From NCBI GenBank assembly GCA_039621445.1, contig CP154954.1:1798001-1862000 (forward strand): DNA of 64,000 nucleotides, read 5' to 3'. The translations under genes were made by a program, and so were the position numbers. The notes under the pieces are model-generated. The model was not told the DNA's origin, did not search any database, and was given only the letters and a program-made list of their open reading frames with translations. Positions 1-17,005 of this stretch are shown piece by piece. How positions within the stretch are numbered: position 1 is the first letter of the stretch; each line of letters opens with the position of its first letter. The DNA comes from Euglena gracilis (Eukaryota; Euglenida; Euglenophyceae; Euglenales).

Positions 1-3878
<3,878 letters not shown>

Positions 3879-4004
3879 TTAAAATAATTTCGTTTTATCT
3901 CAAATTTTTTTGAATATTTTTTAGTATTTTTTAAATACGTTAAATTTTATAATTTTTAGAATAATGTTTAAATTTTTAAGTTCAAAAAGATCTTTTATTT
4001 TTTT

Positions 4005-4169
4005 ATGGCGGTTCCAAAAAAGAAAATGTCCAAATCTCGTAGAAACTCAAGGAAAAGTAACTGGAAAAAAAAGGTGCTTAAAAAAGTTCTTTTTGCTCTT
4101 TCTTTAGGAAAATCTTTTGAAGCGAATACTAATGTTAATTTTTCTTTTGGAGACAAATTACCACAATAG
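4005..4169 (+). CDS. rpl32: Plastid ribosomal protein L32
   Basis: A 54-residue small basic protein starting MAVPKKKMSKSRRNSRKSN, the standard L32 amino terminus. Next comes a basic stretch (WKKKVLKKVL) and the FALSLGKSF segment that matches the family's conserved ALSLAKS. It is a structural protein of the 50S subunit. The gene has no intron and sits 126 bases after rbcL and 34 bases before psaC on the same strand, so co-transcription is likely. The length is normal for plastid L32. Confidence 0.93.
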   Translation: MAVPKKKMSKSRRNSRKSNWKKKVLKKVLFALSLGKSFEANTNVNFSFGDKLPQ

Positions 4170-4203
4170 TGCTGTGATAATATGTAAAATTGTAATTATT
4201 TTT

Positions 4204-5160
<957 letters not shown>

Positions 5161-5271
5161 ATAAGGTTTTTCTTTGAGATAGGAAATTTCAAAGGACATA
5201 TTTATATTTTATTAAAAAAATTTTTTAATATAGAATTTTGTTTATTGTTAAATTTATTTTTAGTTATTTTT

Positions 5272-6973
5272 ATGAAATTAAATTCTATTGAAGTAATAGG
5301 TAAGTTATGGATTTCTTAAAAAATTTTTTATATTTATTTTAGATTTATTATGAATCATATAATTTTTTTAATTTAATTTTTTAAAAATTTTTTATTTAAC
5401 TAGAAAATCTTCTATTGCCAAAATAATTCTCTTCCTTCCTAAAGATGGTGGTGGTGAAATTTTGATTAATGGAGAAAAAGCTTTTAACTATTTGCAGTTG
5501 CGAGTTCTAAAAGTCTTTATTTAACATTTCCAAGTTAAGGGAAAAAAAATAATCTCGTTTATTTAAATTTTATTATTGATTTTTATTTAATAATTTTTAA
5601 GCATTTAATAGATTTATTATTTTTTAATTTAATCCTAAAGATGATAAATTTCGAGTTAATAATTGAATTTAAATTAAGTTTAAGATAACAGTTGAAATTT
5701 TTAATAAAGTTAAATCGATATTAATATAGTTGCACATATTAATATACTAATATACTTCTTGGATAGAAATTCTTTTTAATTTGAAATCAAAATATTCAAA
5801 TTTACCTTAGACGTAAGAACTAAATTTTTTTATAATTTTTATATTTTATTCGAAAGACTTTCTTTAAATTATGATATACAAATATAAAAAAGTAAATGAT
5901 AGATTATTAAACATTGTTATAAATTATCTTTATTGTTCATAAAATTTTAATTAAGGAAGTATTTATGAAAGTTATTCTATTTTATTTTAATAAACTTTTT
6001 ATGAGCTGGATACATTTATTGATGTTTGTCCAGTTCTTTTGAGGGAAATAATTTATCAATTTTATTTTCTATCAACTAATAACCTTCGTTGAGAAAAAGA
6101 ATTTTTAAAATGTTATTTTTAATTTTTGTTTGTTTAATAAACTATTTTTTTATATATTTTTTCAAGTATTTACAATCTAAATAACGTTGAAAGTTGTATT
6201 TGTGTTTTATTTGTATTTTTTAATTAGTTTAGTTTTTTCTATTGCAAAACATTTTTTTTGTTTTAAAAATTAGAAAGTTATATTTTTATTCTATTGTAGT
6301 CCGTTCGAACTTCTTAACATTAATAATTATAAAGTTCATGCTTATGTAAAAGGAGGAGGCCTTTCTGGTCAAGCAGATGCCATTTTATGATTTTTAAGCG
6401 TTATGACCGAGTAATACCAAAAATTTAAAAAAATTAAAGATTATATTTTTGTTTTATATTGTAGAAATTTTATTTTATGTAAAAAAACTTGCTATATCAA
6501 AATCATTAAGCGTTTTTATAGAAAAGGAAGACAAAAAAAAACTGAAAGTGAACGGTTTTTTAACACGAAATTCTTTGTGTAAAGAAAGAATAATTTTGTA
6601 TATTTAAGTCCTATTATTTTTTTGTATTAACTTTGTAACACTATTTACTATAAAGTTAATTCAAATATGTAATTTTTCATTAATTATTATTCATTTTATA
6701 AAAAATAGTTGTTTATATTATATAATTTCTTTTTAATTTTAAAAACAATTTTATTTTAATAATAGGGAAAGTATAGTTTTGTATAATCGTTACAATCTCT
6801 AACAATAGATTATTAATTAAAAAAAAGAAAATAGTATCATCTATTTCAAAAGCTTAATCTTACATTTTTTAATGAAATAAAAAAGATGTTTAGTTTTGTA
6901 ACAGAACTTTTTTCTAGTTTATTAATACGGTTTGAAAAAAGCGCGCAAAGCGCCACAATTCTCAAAAAGATAG
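5272..6973 (+). CDS. rps9: Plastid ribosomal protein S9, five exons
   Basis: Small-subunit protein whose C-terminal tail reaches the P-site. Exons: 5272-5307 (MKLNSIEVIGK), 5402-5497 (RKSSIAKIILFLPKDGGGEI), about 6298-6384 (ending VKGGGLSGQADAI), 6485-6593 (LAISKSLSVF then GFLTRNSLCKER) and 6924-6973 (YGLKKARKAPQFSKR, stop). The sum is 126 codons, or 125 residues. The GKRKSSIAK start, GGGLSGQA and the KAPQFSKR tail are hallmarks of S9. Introns start TTATG, TTGCG, TTATG and TTTTG, all fitting NTNNG. The first is 94 bases, a classic group III size. The second is about 800 bases and may be compound. Confidence 0.93.
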
Positions 6974-7071
6974 AATCTTCTTATTTTTTAAGAATAACTT
7001 CTTAATAGGTATATGTAAAAATTTTTGTAGAAAAATTTTATTTTTTTTATTATTGAAGAATTATTTTTATT

Positions 7072-7571
7072 ATGTCAACAGAAACAGATGAAATTTTAGA
7101 AAGACTTAAAAAAATTACTTTACTAGAAGCTTACGAGCTAGTTAAACAAATTTTGGGGTTTTGTAAAAAAATTTTATTTTTTTTAGCTTTTATTATTATA
7201 TTTTACATAAAATAATATTTATAATTGTTTCTGATTTAGAATATTATTACTTTTTTGAAAATACCTTCGGTGTTGATGCTACTATTGCTTTGTCAGCTAG
7301 TAATACGAATCCATCAATTTTACCTTCAAAAGCGGATGAAACTGTAGTGGAGGAAAAAACTGAATTTGATGTTATCATCCAAGAAGTTCCAAGTGCAAAA
7401 AGAATTAATGTTATTAAAACTGTCCGTAGTTTAACAACATTAGGTCTTAAAGAAGCTAAAGATCTTATTGAATCTGTTCCAAAGGTTGTATGTGAGGCTG
7501 TATCAAAAGAAGTAGCAGAAGAAACTAAAAAACTTCTAGAAGAAGCAGGAGCTTCAATAATTATTAAATAA
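7072..7571 (+). CDS. rpl12: Plastid ribosomal protein L7/L12, two exons
   Basis: Stalk protein of the 50S subunit that recruits translation factors. Exon 1 (7072-7152) gives the N-terminal dimerisation domain ending [11 protein letters not shown]. Exon 2 (7257-7571) gives ENTFGVDA, a variable hinge, and the C-terminal globular domain with [39 protein letters not shown] and the [12 protein letters not shown] end. The total is 131 residues, normal for L12. The 104-base intron is group III in size. The gene lies just downstream of rps9 in the same orientation. Confidence 0.95.
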
Positions 7572-7760
7572 GTTTATACATAACCTTTAAATAATATTTT
7601 TATTTATTCTATAATTATTAGTTGTTTTCTTTATTGATTTTTTTAATTATTTTTAAAAATTGTATAAAAGAAGTACAATTCTTTTTTATAAAAGTGATTT
7701 AGTATATATTTTAGTTTTTTATATTTGGTTTAAGTGTAAAATGTTTAACTTTTAGTTATT

Positions 7761-7958
7761 ATGCTTTTATTTACATTTACGTTTCAAGCTTTAGTTTTAG
7801 CTCTAATTATTTTCTCTTTTATATTGGTTCTTACGCTGCCAGTTATTTTTGCTTCTCCTAAAGGATGGGAAAATAACAAATCTCGTATTTGGTTGGCGTG
7901 TCGCTTCTGGTTTTTTTTATTTTTTTTAATAGGAATATTGTATGTTATTTTCTTATAA
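7761..7958 (+). CDS. psbZ: Photosystem II protein Z (Ycf9)
   Basis: A 65-residue protein with two membrane helices (about residues 3-28 and 42-63) joined by the conserved loop containing LPVIFASPKGWENNKSRI, matching the VVFASPDGW loop of PsbZ. It acts at the photosystem II core and light-harvesting antenna interface in thylakoids. The gene has no intron. The start is the first ATG upstream of the first helix. It lies between rpl12 and rpoA on the same strand. Confidence 0.9.
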   Translation: MLLFTFTFQALVLALIIFSFILVLTLPVIFASPKGWENNKSRIWLACRFWFFLFFLIGILYVIFL

Positions 7959-8123
7959 TTCATTTTTTTTCTTTTTTTTATTTTTGATGAATTTTGATCT
8001 AAGAATATAGTTTAAATTAATTTAAAAAATTATGTTTTGTTTAACAATAAATCCTTATTAATTTTAACAAAAATTATTTTTTTTCTTTTTTTATAGAACG
8101 TAATTATTTATTATGAATCTTTT

Positions 8124-8894
8124 ATGAAATATTTAAAAATATATGTTTTAAGAAGTAGGCTATTAAAAGATGGTAATTTGGCTTTTTTTAAAGTAAAAAA
8201 TCTACAATTTTTTGATAAAAACTTTTTTGTTACTGAAATTAGAAGGTATTTATTACTAGATTTGTTTAGATAATTTAATTAAATTTACAATATTTTAAGA
8301 TTGTTAATAAAAGAAATAAATTTTTCCTAATAAAAAATTTATATAAATATTCGTTATAATTGAAAGATTAAGATCTATTTTTTTGAGAGTTGGAACATTA
8401 CAAATGTTATGTTCTTTGTCACAAATAATTTAAAAAATACTAGTACTTTTCATGTTGTTCACAACTTTTTAGGTTTAGAAGAGTTAAAACAAAGTTTACT
8501 CGAAATAACTAAAAAATTCAAACTTCTACGTTTTAAATTATGTTCAAAATCCTACCAAGGTAATAAATTTTTTGCTGTTTTAAATGCTTTTGAAGTGAAA
8601 GATTTTTTATCAGGAGATATAATATTTCCTCCTCATTTAAAACTACTAAATTCACGAGAATTATTGTTTACTAAAATTTCCTTTAATATTACTTTAAAAA
8701 TTTTATTAAAAATAGAAGCAAAAAAAGCCAGTTTTCAAAAGCCTATTAAAAGATTAAATTTAATTATAGAAAAAGATGAATTTTTTGATAATTATATGAT
8801 TTTTGATCTGACTACAGATGGAAGTGTTACACCTTTCAATGCATTTATCAAAGCATTGCAATCTTCTAATTTAGTTACTTTAACTAATGCATAA
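8124..8894 (+). CDS. rpoA: RNA polymerase alpha subunit, short and divergent, two exons
   Basis: Probable alpha subunit of the plastid-encoded RNA polymerase. Exon 1 (8124-8264) ends in VTEIRRYLLLD, which resembles the NALRR-TLL helix that docks beta subunits. The 120-base intron starts TTTAG (NTNNG). Exon 2 (about 8385-8894) has FHVVHNFLGLEELKQSL, matching the VLHEF-x-x-GV-ES segment, and IFDLTTDGSVTPFNAFIKAL, matching the alpha N-domain end (I-x-T-x-GSI-P). The 216 residues cover only the N-terminal domain; there is no C-terminal DNA-binding domain. Euglenid plastids are known to carry a fast-evolving rpoA, which fits. Identification rests on motifs, not overall similarity. Confidence 0.7.
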
Positions 8895-9008
8895 ATTTTT
8901 TTAATATTTAAATTTAAATTAAGATCAAAATAATTTTATATTATTTATAATAAAATATTGTGATTTGTATTAAAAACGTCAAATTTATTTTAATTTTCAT
9001 TTTAATTC

Positions 9009-9092
9009 GGAGAAGGAGGGATTCGAACCCTCGGTAGCAAAAACTACGCTGGTTTTCAAGACCAGTACTTTAAACCACTCAGACACCTCTCC
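9009..9092 (-). tRNA. trnS-UGA: tRNA-Ser(UGA)
   Basis: Read on the minus strand this is an 84-base class II tRNA. The acceptor GGAGAGG pairs imperfectly with CTTCTCC. The anticodon loop CTTGAAA gives UGA, the long variable arm is GCGTAGTTTTTGCTAC, and the T-loop is GGTTCGAATCC. It decodes serine UCN codons. Confidence 0.95.
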
Positions 9093-9103
9093 TTTCTGTT
9101 TTT

Positions 9104-9176
9104 CGGGATGACAGGATTCGAACCTGCGACCCTTGCATCCCAAATGCAATGCGCTACCAAACTGCGCTACATCCCG
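9104..9176 (-). tRNA. trnP-UGG: tRNA-Pro(UGG)
   Basis: On the minus strand, acceptor CGGGATG pairs perfectly with CATCCCG. The D-arm is GCGCAGTTTGGTAGCGC, the anticodon loop TTTGGGA gives UGG, and the T-arm is GCAGGTTCGAATCCTGT. It lies 11 bases from trnS, so the pair is probably processed from one transcript. Confidence 0.95.
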
Positions 9177-9271
9177 ATAAGGTTTTCTTTATTATTTATA
9201 ATAAATTTACAAAAATCGTTATAGATTTAATGAACGTATTTGTATGAAATTGAAAGGTAAATTTTATTTAG

Positions 9272-9403
<132 letters not shown>

Positions 9404-9431
9404 AAATTTGAAGTATTAAAACTAAAGAATA

Positions 9432-10060
9432 TTAAAAAAAATCTTTAGTTTTAAAAGGAAGTAAGCCTAAATAGCGTGCTTGTTTAACTTTTGAATATAC
9501 TTTTATTAAAATGTAGTCATAATATTAATCTTTAAAATGCGTATATTTTAATCTACTAAAGAAAATAATTTTAATTTTTAATTAAATAATTTAAATTATA
9601 TTTTAATTTTTAATTAATTTTTAATCTTACAATTTTGTAATTTTTAAAAAATAAGAACAATCATTTTACAAATTTATATTAAAAATAACTAAATGTTTTT
9701 CAAAATATAAAGAATTTTATAAAAAATATGTATTTGTTTTTAAAATTTTTGTGGAATACTCAATTTTATTGTTTTAATGTCACTATTATTTTTACTATTT
9801 TTTAATAATTTTAACGTGAAAACATAATATGTTTTTTCTTAGAAAGACAAAAAAATTTTTTATTGTTTGATTATTGATATTATTGTCATTTTAATTTTTT
9901 TAATATTTTAAATAAAATCAAAAAGATTTTCTTAGAAGACGGTGCTGTTTATATGTTAATTTAGGTTTGTTTAATCGTTTTGGAATTATTTTACCTTGAA
10001 AGTTTATGAATCTTCTAAGAATATTAACATTTTTATAATCAATAAGTGCTGGGTATATGA
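9432..10060 (-). CDS. rps18: Plastid ribosomal protein S18, N-terminus unresolved
   Basis: Minus-strand gene at the 3' end of the ATP synthase operon. The main exon (about 10060 to 9924) encodes [20 protein letters not shown] and then [20 protein letters not shown], the core RNA-binding segment of S18. The last exon (9491-9432) encodes [13 protein letters not shown] plus a short tail to the stop. The 432-base intron starts TTTTG, and joining at TCT|AAA keeps frame. The methionine start could not be placed; upstream codons IFIIY run into a stop, so another small exon probably exists at higher coordinates. Confidence 0.88.
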
Positions 10061-10347
10061 TAAAAATTCTTTCTAAAATTTTGTTAAGATTTATATTAAA
10101 AATAATTTTATTTTATAATATTTTTATTTTAATTTATTTAAAAGTACAATCACAAATTTCATAAAGTTAAAACATCTTATAACATAAATAAATTTAATAT
10201 AAATTTAGTTAAAATTTATTAAATTTGTTCCCATTATTAAGGGAAAAATTTTGTTTTTTATTTACTGAATTTTTTAAAGTTTTTCATTTATTCGGGCAAA
10301 TACATAGATATTATTGGCATATTTTTACTATTATAACTAATATCGAG
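10061..10347. other. AT-rich spacer, rps18 to atpA
   Basis: About 290 bases of A/T-rich DNA between the readable rps18 core and the atpA stop. It should contain the missing rps18 first exon, but I cannot point to it. No tRNA or other gene is seen. Confidence 0.5.
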
Positions 10348-13039
10348 TTATTTAATTCTTTTTTTGAAATTTTTTTTTAAATCAATAATAGTGAATTTAA
10401 GTAATAATTCTGCCTCTTGTGTAAAAGTTTTAGTTTTATTTATTATTTCTTTAAAAGTGGGTTTTTCATTATTGATGTGCTCTCGTAATTCTATAAGGAA
10501 TCCCCTAACATCTTCAAGATTTATATCGTCCAAGTATCCATTAATACCTGTATATATTGTTGCCACTTGATCTGCTACTGACAATGGTGAAGCTTGAGGT
10601 TGTTTTAATAATTCTCTTAATCTTGCACCACGAGCCAATTGATTTTGTGTAGCTTGATCTAAATCTGACGCAAATTGTGAAAAAGCCTCTAATTCTGCAA
10701 ATTGAGCTAGTTCTAATTTAAGTTTTCCTGCTACTTGTTTCATAGCTTTTATCTGCGCAGCAGATCCAACTCTTGACACGGAAATACCTACATTAATAGC
10801 TGGACGAATCCCCGAATTAAATATGTCGGCTGATAAAAAGACTTGTCCGTCCGTAATAGAAATAACATTTGTAGGTATGTATGCTGAAACATCTCCTGCT
10901 TGAGTTTCTACAATTGGTAAAGCTGTCATACTTCCTTGTCCTAATTCATCACTTAATTTAGCTGCTCGTTCTAATAATCTTGAATGTAAATAGAATACAT
11001 CTCCCGGATATGCTTCGCGTCCAGGTGGACGACGTAGTAATAATGACATTTGTCTATAAGCTTGTGCTTGTTTTCGTGATAGAAAATTTAAATATAACAA
11101 TTTCTTCATAAAGAATCGTGCATGCAAGTTTTAGTGCACACGGCTCAAATCAATAATTATAATAATAATATTTTTAGTTAATAATAATAATAATTCTTCA
11201 AGGTTTACTAGTAATAATATCCAAAAAACAATTTTAAATAGTACTTTCTTTTATTTGTAAATTAACTAATCTTGAAAGACTTTCATATCAAAGAATAAAT
11301 ATAAAAAATATTATTTTTAGCAATATATTTTTGTTAGTTGTTATACCCTTATTTTTAAGAATTATTATTAAAATTTTATAGAAAATAGAAAACATTAGTA
11401 AATTACGATTATATTATCTTTCAAAAAATTATAAAATTTTTAGTTTTTTGTGTTCAAAAAATTTTACTTAAATAATACTTACAATCAAAAAATAAGAGTT
11501 CAATTATTGACAAAATTTTAATAAAAGCTTAGTTCGTTTAATTTTGTGTTTTTAATGTTTATAAATCTTTCATCTAAATATTCTTTAGTATAAAAAATAA
11601 CAATAAGACTTTTACAACTCGCAATGAAAGATCATCATAAATAACTAACGTATGTTTTCCATTATACACGTTGGTAAATATAATAATTACTCAATATATT
11701 TCCTTTCAGAAACGTACATGAAGCTTTTACTTCATACGGCTCCTATCATATGAATAATTTCTTTTAAACAAATTATAAAGTCATATTTTGTTTACGAAAT
11801 TGCAAATGTTATCAAATTTTGGGTTTATTTTTTTAATTAATTAAAAATTTTAACATTAATTCAATTCGCTTTTATAATTTTATATTTAGCATTTTGTTAA
11901 CCTAAAATCCATATAATGGGAAAAAAATTATAACCTAACAAGTTTCTCTTTCTATTTTAATAAAAAGATTTTTTGTTTATAATAATTTAGTTAAAAAATT
12001 ATTAAATAATTTCATAATTCAATAATGAAATTAAGCATAATATTACAGACAAATAAAACAATTTTAAGACAATAATTCTATTTTAAATAACCTTTTTTAT
12101 TTCCATATAACTACTTTGCTTCATGCTTTAATGTATAATATAATTGAAGATTACAATTTAAATAAAAAATTTATAAGAATAAAAATTAATAATTTACTTA
12201 TAATAAAAAAGAGATTTAAAATTTTTAATTATGTTTTTTATAAAATTTGTTTTAAGACAACATGCCGCACTGAAATATTCCGCCAAAGCTGCACCTGTAT
12301 AAGGAGCTAAATATTGTAGTGTAGCAGATGAATCCGCATTTTCTGCAACTATTATTGTATATTCCATAGCCCCACGTTTTTCTAACGTAGTTACTATTTG
12401 TGAAACAGAAGACGCTTTCTGTCCAATAGCTACGTAAACACAAATAACCCCTTGTCCTTTTTGGTTTAAAATCGTATCTGTAGCAACAGCTGTTTTGCCT
12501 GTTTGGCGATCACCAATAATAAGTTCGCGTTGTCCTCTTCCTATTGGAATCATTGCATCTATCGCAATTAATCCTGTTTGCAAAGGTTCATGAACTGAAC
12601 GTCTTGAAACAATACCTGGAGCAGGAGACTCTATTAATCGTGTTGTAAATGATGCAATATCCCCTTTTCCATCTATAGGACGTGCCAAGGCATCAACAAC
12701 TCGACCTAAAAAACCTCTACCTACAGGAATTTGAGCAATCTTTCCTGTTGTTTTAACTGAAGCACCTTCTTTTAAATTAGTAGCTTCGCCCATTAAAACG
12801 GCTCCAACATTGTCAGCCTCTAAATTCAAAGCAATTCCAATAGTACCTTCATCAAATTCTACAAGTTCGCCCGCCATCACTTTTTCAAGCCCATAAATCC
12901 TAGCTATTCCGTCCCCTACTTGAAGCACAGTTCCTACGTTAACAATTTTTAATTCTTGACGATATTTCTTTACCTGTTGACGAATTATCCTAGTAACTTC
13001 ATTCGGGCGAACTCTGATCATAGCTTGGGCCTGGGGCAT
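10348..13039 (-). CDS. atpA: ATP synthase CF1 alpha subunit, three exons
   Basis: Regulatory nucleotide-binding subunit of the chloroplast ATP synthase headpiece. Exons on the minus strand: 13039-12271, 11668-11625 (only 44 bases) and 11073-10348, together 513 codons (512 residues, normal). Exon 1 holds the P-loop GDRQTGKT and the [13 protein letters not shown] start. The micro-exon encodes [14 protein letters not shown]. Exon 3 begins [20 protein letters not shown] and contains [15 protein letters not shown]. Intron 1 begins GTGCG; both introns hold a canonical group II domain V about 40 bases before the 3' splice site. Codon phase closes exactly at each junction (A|TG and TCA|AAA). Confidence 0.96.
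11113..11146 (-). other. Group II intron domain V, atpA intron 2
   Basis: On the minus strand a 34-base hairpin begins GAGCCGTGTG and ends TGCACGATTC, the standard length and sequence of group II domain V, the catalytic core of the ribozyme. It lies 39 bases before the 3' splice site at 11074. Confidence 0.9.
11709..11742 (-). other. Group II intron domain V, atpA intron 1
   Basis: A 34-base minus-strand hairpin begins GAGCCGTATGAAG and ends CATGTACGTTTC, very close to the textbook domain V. It is 40 bases from the micro-exon at 11668, which independently supports that tiny exon. Confidence 0.92.
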
Positions 13040-13125
13040 ATATAGACAATGCTAAACATATAAATACAAAATTAATAAGTCAAAATTTTCAACATAAACA
13101 ATACATATATGTATTTAGTTTTTTC

Positions 13126-14648
13126 TTAGTATTTAGGTTTTAATTTCTTAAGCGACATTTTTTCCATTTTTTTCAGAATAATTTTTTTATGAATTTTTGA
13201 ATTTAGACGTTTAATAATAGTCGCTTTAGCTTTTTGACAGGCTTGTGAATATAAATTTTTAAAAATTTCTCTAACAGATTTTTTATCTTCCGTTCTTAAT
13301 ATTAAACGCTTTGATTGCTTTAAACGTTTAATATCTTCATTAACGGAAGAACGAATTATATCAAAACTTTTAAGGCGATAAAGTAGTTTTTTAATACTCT
13401 TATCCGAAACCATACACGATTTATTTCCAATCATATGGCTATTCAATTAAAATTGTATTTTATTTGTTTTATTATAAGTTTGAAAATAATTTGAAACAAA
13501 TTTTATAAATTGAAATTGCGTTTGTAAATTAGTATTTTTTATAAACCAGCTTTTTTAGCAAAAAATTTACCTATAAGAATCGTCCTTTTATAATAATTTT
13601 TATTACTTCGTTATTTTTACTGATAATATATTACTAATAAATATGATTGTTCACCAAAAGTTTTAAGATAGTTAACATAATATAAAGTTGTTTTATTACA
13701 AATTTTTATATTATTTTCTTATAGTTATATTAATTTCTTCTCAATAACATAATATAACCTAACTTGATAAGCAAAATTATACTTAACGGTGATTGAAGAA
13801 ACATTTTGATTATCTATTTTATAAAATGTGAAATAAAAAATTAACAATGAAAAGTTTATAATCTTATTTTTCTCTTGCTTATAATATTTCTATAATTTTC
13901 ATGATAAGAGATAAATTATTCTTTTAAAAATATTTAGTAAAATACTAATTTTAGAAATTTCCTCTATTCCCATAAAAATAAATATAATTTTAAATAGACG
14001 AATCACACAAAATGTTGTACCATTAGAACGAATTAAAGAAGCTTTTTTAGCTGCATTTTCAAATTCAAGTTCAGCAAGATATAAAGAACTTTGCGAAGAA
14101 CGGATCTTTTCATCAATATCTAAAATATTTTTAATTATAGTTTTTTTTCGCGTTTTTAGTAAATCACTTAAATTAGATAAAAATAAAATTTTCCTTTCAA
14201 AAAGGTATGAGCAAAATTTTTTGCATACGTCTTAAATCTATATAATATTCATTAATATCTATTTCAAAATTATCGGAAATTGATCTTCTATCTTTAAAGA
14301 ATTTCTATAATTTTTAAGTTTAAAATTAATGATAAATATTTTAATGTTTTTAACATTACCGTTGTATTAAAAAATAAATGATTCTTACTTATAAAAAATT
14401 TAACTTATAATAATTATAACTGTTATCACAACAAAATTACATAAAAGCTTTTATATAAAATTATTTTTTAAAATATAATTTATATTAATTTTACTGAATT
14501 TGTAAAATTAAAATTAAAAATAATGACTAAAAAGTTAACTTTCCATAATAAAACAGGGTTCCAACTACTATCGCTAAATTTATAATATTCGTTTCAAAAA
14601 CATTTGTATTTATACCGAAAGTCTTAGCGTTAGAAATGATAGTGAAAA
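13126..14648 (-). CDS. atpF: ATP synthase CF0 subunit b (AtpF), at least three exons
   Basis: Peripheral stalk subunit joining the membrane sector to CF1. Visible exons on the minus strand: about 14648-14539 (FGINTNVFETNIINLAIVVG then TLFYYGKL, the membrane anchor), about 14192-14009 (KILFLSNLSDLLKTRKKTII and a charged helix to RSNGTT) and 13361-13126 (IIRSSVNEDIKRLKQSKRLI to the stop). The middle intron starts GTGTG after codon phase 1. A group II domain V at 14711-14744 shows that a further intron and a start exon lie upstream. The first exon is not identified; a GTGTG site near 15278 is a possible 5' splice site. Confidence 0.9.
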
Positions 14649-15398
14649 TATTAAAATTATCAATTATTTAGATAGATATATAATGAGAAAATTCTCGATA
14701 TCCCCAAATACACCGTATTTGAACTTTTCAGATCATACAGCGTTTTAAAAATTTAAAAACAACACTTTACCTATTAAATTAAAATATTTTTTAAAATAGT
14801 TCTAGAATTATCTTTCAAGTTTAATAAGAAAAACAATAATACGAAATTCCAACTTTAATAAATATTTTTATATTTCATATAACAACGTATCTTAATTTTA
14901 ATGTTTTTTAATCATTAGGTTTAATATTATGTTCAAATTATAATAGAAGTGTTTAAAATTTTTAAAACATGATATTAAAAAAAATTTTTATTATAAAAAT
15001 TTAGTATATTTTAACTACAATTTATTATTAATATATTTGTAAATTATAATTTAAATAAATCTAACCTTTGAAATAACATGTATAAACTTAATCTACCGTT
15101 ATTCCGGCAAATATATTTATTCTAATTGAAAAATGAATAATATTTGTAAAAATAGATTAAAATTTTTTCGCAATGTAATCTTTTTCATGTAAAATTATTA
15201 AAATAAGATTAATAGCCAAACAGCCAAATTTAACTAAAAATTTTAGAAAAGTAATTTATTGTCATTAACGTTTCACACACCACGATATTTTTTACACAAT
15301 AGTTGCTTTCATTTTAGGAAACCTCAAAATATAAACTATACAGTATTATACTCTCGATTAAATTTTAAAATTTTTTTATTAAAAATCTAATATTAAAA
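14649..15398 (-). other. Group II intron and missing first atpF exon
   Basis: AT-rich stretch between the first visible atpF exon and the atpH stop. It contains domain V at 14711-14744. By position it should hold the atpF start exon and the atpH-atpF spacer. No other gene is apparent. Confidence 0.6.
14711..14744 (-). other. Group II intron domain V, first atpF intron
   Basis: The minus strand reads CGCTGTATGATCTGAAAAG and then TTCAAATACGGTG. The GTATGA and GAAAA-tetraloop pattern and the closing TACGGT fit domain V, with a C/T change in the usual GAGCCG. It sits about 62 bases before the proposed exon. Confidence 0.72.
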
Positions 15399-15662
<264 letters not shown>

Positions 15663-15776
15663 TTATTGCTTAAAAGTTAAATTTTGAACTTTTAATTTAA
15701 TTAAATTAAAGAATAAAGGATTGAATATTAAAAATTAATACTTGGGTAATAAAATGTTACTTAATATCACTTACTA

Positions 15777-17005
15777 TTAATGATGACCTTCCATTGCTTC
15801 ACCGATATAATTTAGATAAAAATAATCCTTCATAAACTAAAAAAAATAATAGTATTAATTAGTTCTATAATTGTCATTATAAAAAATACAAATTTTAATA
15901 AATGGGAAATCGCGTTGATCCAGACAAAGTTGCAAAAATTAAAGCTTGAATACCACTAGTAAATAAACCTAAAAAAATTAAAGGAACAGGAACAATTAGC
16001 GGTACCAAAGAAACCAATACCGCTACTACTAATTCATCTGCTAAAATATTACCAAAAAGTCTGAAACTTAAGGAAAGAGGTTTAGTAAAATCCTCCAAAA
16101 TATTAATGGGCAATAAAATTGGAGTAGGTTGAACATATTTTTTAAAATATGTTAAGTTTAATAGAATTTAAATTCTTTATTAAGTAATTAATAAAAAAAC
16201 TATAAAATTTATATAAATTAAAGTAAGCTTAGTAAATTTAAAATTCTTTAATAAAATATACGACAAAACCTTTTTTGTTAAGTCCAGCATAAAAATACGC
16301 TAAAGATGTCAATATAGCAAGTCCTGCCGTAGTATTAAATAGATAGAAAACATCCTCTTAAAATTTATACCTACATTACAAAACGTATATAACTTACAAT
16401 TATAAAAAAAAGATCTAACAACTACACTTTAATAAATGTTGAGTCTTATCTATAAATAAATAATAAAATTAATAAATACATATTTGTTTTATCAGAAATC
16501 TTTATCAACTATAAATGTTAAAAAAAAAAAAGGATATTTTATTGCAAATATTTAATAAATTAACCAAATTTTAGAGTTTCAGACAAATAAAATTACTTTA
16601 TTAATTCCATTGCTTTATAAACCATTTTGAATAAACTTTTTATGATAAATTCAAAACGCACATATCATTTGTAGGTGCTCCCAACTCTCCATTTGGAAGT
16701 TCAATAATTTTCCAAGGAATTAGTGCCCCTGACCAATTTGACACAAAGATAAATAAAAACATAGTTCCAATATAAGGAACCCATTTTGAATATTCTTTTT
16801 CACCTATTTGAGTTTTTGAAATGTCTGTTATAAATTCTGTGACAAGTTCTATAAAAATTTGTTTGTTTGCTGGTACTAAAGTAAGATTTTTTGTAGTATA
16901 AATACTTAAAAAACCTATTATTAATATAACAATCCAAGAATTAATTAATACTTGCCCGTGAATTTGAAAACCTAAAATTGACCAATAAAAGTGTTGCCCA
17001 ACTTC
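15777..17005 (-). CDS. atpI: ATP synthase CF0 subunit a (AtpI), at least four exons
   Basis: Membrane subunit forming the proton half-channels. Exons on the minus strand: 17005-16662 ([20 protein letters not shown] through [20 protein letters not shown]), 16337-about 16265 ([20 protein letters not shown]), about 16152-15921 ([20 protein letters not shown], then [18 protein letters not shown] with the essential Arg, to FATLS) and about 15812-15777 ([10 protein letters not shown], stop). The first internal intron begins GTGCG and phase closes as D-I-N-T-T. A short start exon is likely near 17236-17256, where the minus strand reads ATGTTTATTTCGGGC (MFISG), matching the family's ISG-VEVGQH. Confidence 0.93.

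Noticed and set aside
12116-12310. A 64-codon plus-strand frame inside atpA intron 1
   Set aside because: It is opposite to the gene, overlaps the end of atpA exon 1, and has only AT-biased residues.
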